A DNA stretch of 64,000 nucleotides from Adiantum capillus-veneris (lineage: Eukaryota > Streptophyta > Polypodiopsida > Polypodiales > Pteridaceae). Both the position numbers and the translations under genes were made by a program. The stretch spans positions 151,193,741 through 151,257,740 of the forward strand of contig CM043945.1 of NCBI GenBank assembly GCA_014529385.2, in the 5' to 3' direction. Numbering within the stretch: position 1 is the stretch's first letter; the number at the start of each line of letters is the position of its first letter. Of the stretch, positions 63,737 to 64,000 are shown piece after piece. The notes under the pieces are model-generated. The model made no database searches, had not been told where the DNA came from, and saw nothing but the letters and a program-made list of their open reading frames with translations.

Positions 63737-64000
63737 TGAATTGATTTCAAAGTGACGCGTTTTTGTTTTTTCTTTCTTTAAAAGATTTACACAATAATAT
63801 TTTCTAAATTGCAATCTATTCTACAACAAAATAAAAATATTCACATCAAATGACCTATGATAATCAATAAGAGGTAGAATGACAGGGTTTGGTGATGCGA
63901 GAATTTCTCCTACTCTTTGGGCACCAAACATGAATACCATACATTGTTGAAAATGGATTTTTCTACTAATTGCAATGTTTACTCTAATGTGTGGAGTGAA
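63737..64000 (-). other. Leader of element H
   Basis: Untranslated. From about 63871 it matches the G leader at 20660-20805. No ORF. Confidence 0.65.

Larger units (their letters stand above)
61937..64000 (-). mobile_element. Element H: second G-family element (gag-protease and leader only)
   Basis: From 61937 to the window end it matches element G (17720-19501 and 20660-20805) on the minus strand. It lacks G's 1-kb extra leader segment. The RT side is cut off at 61937; the LTR side is beyond the window. Confidence 0.88.

Overview
This is plant nuclear DNA made almost entirely of LTR retrotransposons. I find no host gene, rRNA, tRNA or CRISPR array that I can support. The element types (Ty1/copia, chromovirus-like Ty3/gypsy, a Tat-like gypsy with two RNase H domains, and a very long gypsy with a large third ORF), the initiator-tRNA-Met primer sites and the deep nesting point to a land plant with a large, repeat-rich genome. 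A fern or gymnosperm would fit, but I cannot settle the species from sequence alone. Every polyprotein carries stops or frameshifts, so nearly all coding entries are pseudogenes.

Layout. 1-1825: 3' part of a copia element (Copia A, + strand) with its 3' LTR. 1826-4140: no recognisable gene; a minus-strand primer-site-like sequence, direct repeats and a hairpin. 4150-5060: eroded gypsy RT/RNase H (+). 5691-7483 and 11199-12300: two halves of an old minus-strand ORF related to the third ORF of the giant element further right; they are split by Copia B (7484-11198, + strand), a copia copy that has lost its integrase. 12793-23865: element G (minus), a Tat-like gypsy with two RNase H domains, LTRs of about 2.7 kb (left one truncated), and an extra 1-kb leader segment carrying a 133-codon ORF. 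23866-48317: a giant gypsy element (minus; about 24.5 kb including a 5.5-kb insertion). Its order is 5' LTR, primer site, palindrome array, gag, protease, RT, RNase H, integrase, a second protease-like domain, a small basic ORF, a second palindrome array, a 1,144-codon ORF3, polypurine tract, and a truncated 3' LTR. Copia C (36148-41690, + strand) sits inside its gag/protease region with a perfect 5-bp target duplication.

48318-49082 is an LTR fragment of the E/F family and 49083-50253 an LTR fragment of the G family. 50254-55919 is element E (minus) and 55920 to about 61936 is element F (+), two chromovirus-like gypsy copies of one family lying head to head. 61937-64000 is element H (minus), a second G-family copy with a nearly intact gag-protease frame.

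Relative ages follow from nesting and from LTR comparison by eye. Copia C LTRs differ at 3 of 192 positions. The giant's comparable LTR segments differ at 6 of 149. Copia C is therefore younger than the giant, as its position inside it requires. G's 5' LTR abuts an interrupted giant 3' LTR, so G probably inserted after the giant.

The most unusual parts are in the giant element. A 24-bp perfect palindrome is repeated at about 284-bp spacing in two separate arrays, each just upstream of an ORF. A second retropepsin-like domain is fused behind the integrase, two HHCC zinc-binding modules precede the integrase core, and the long coiled-coil ORF3 has a degenerate relative elsewhere in the window.
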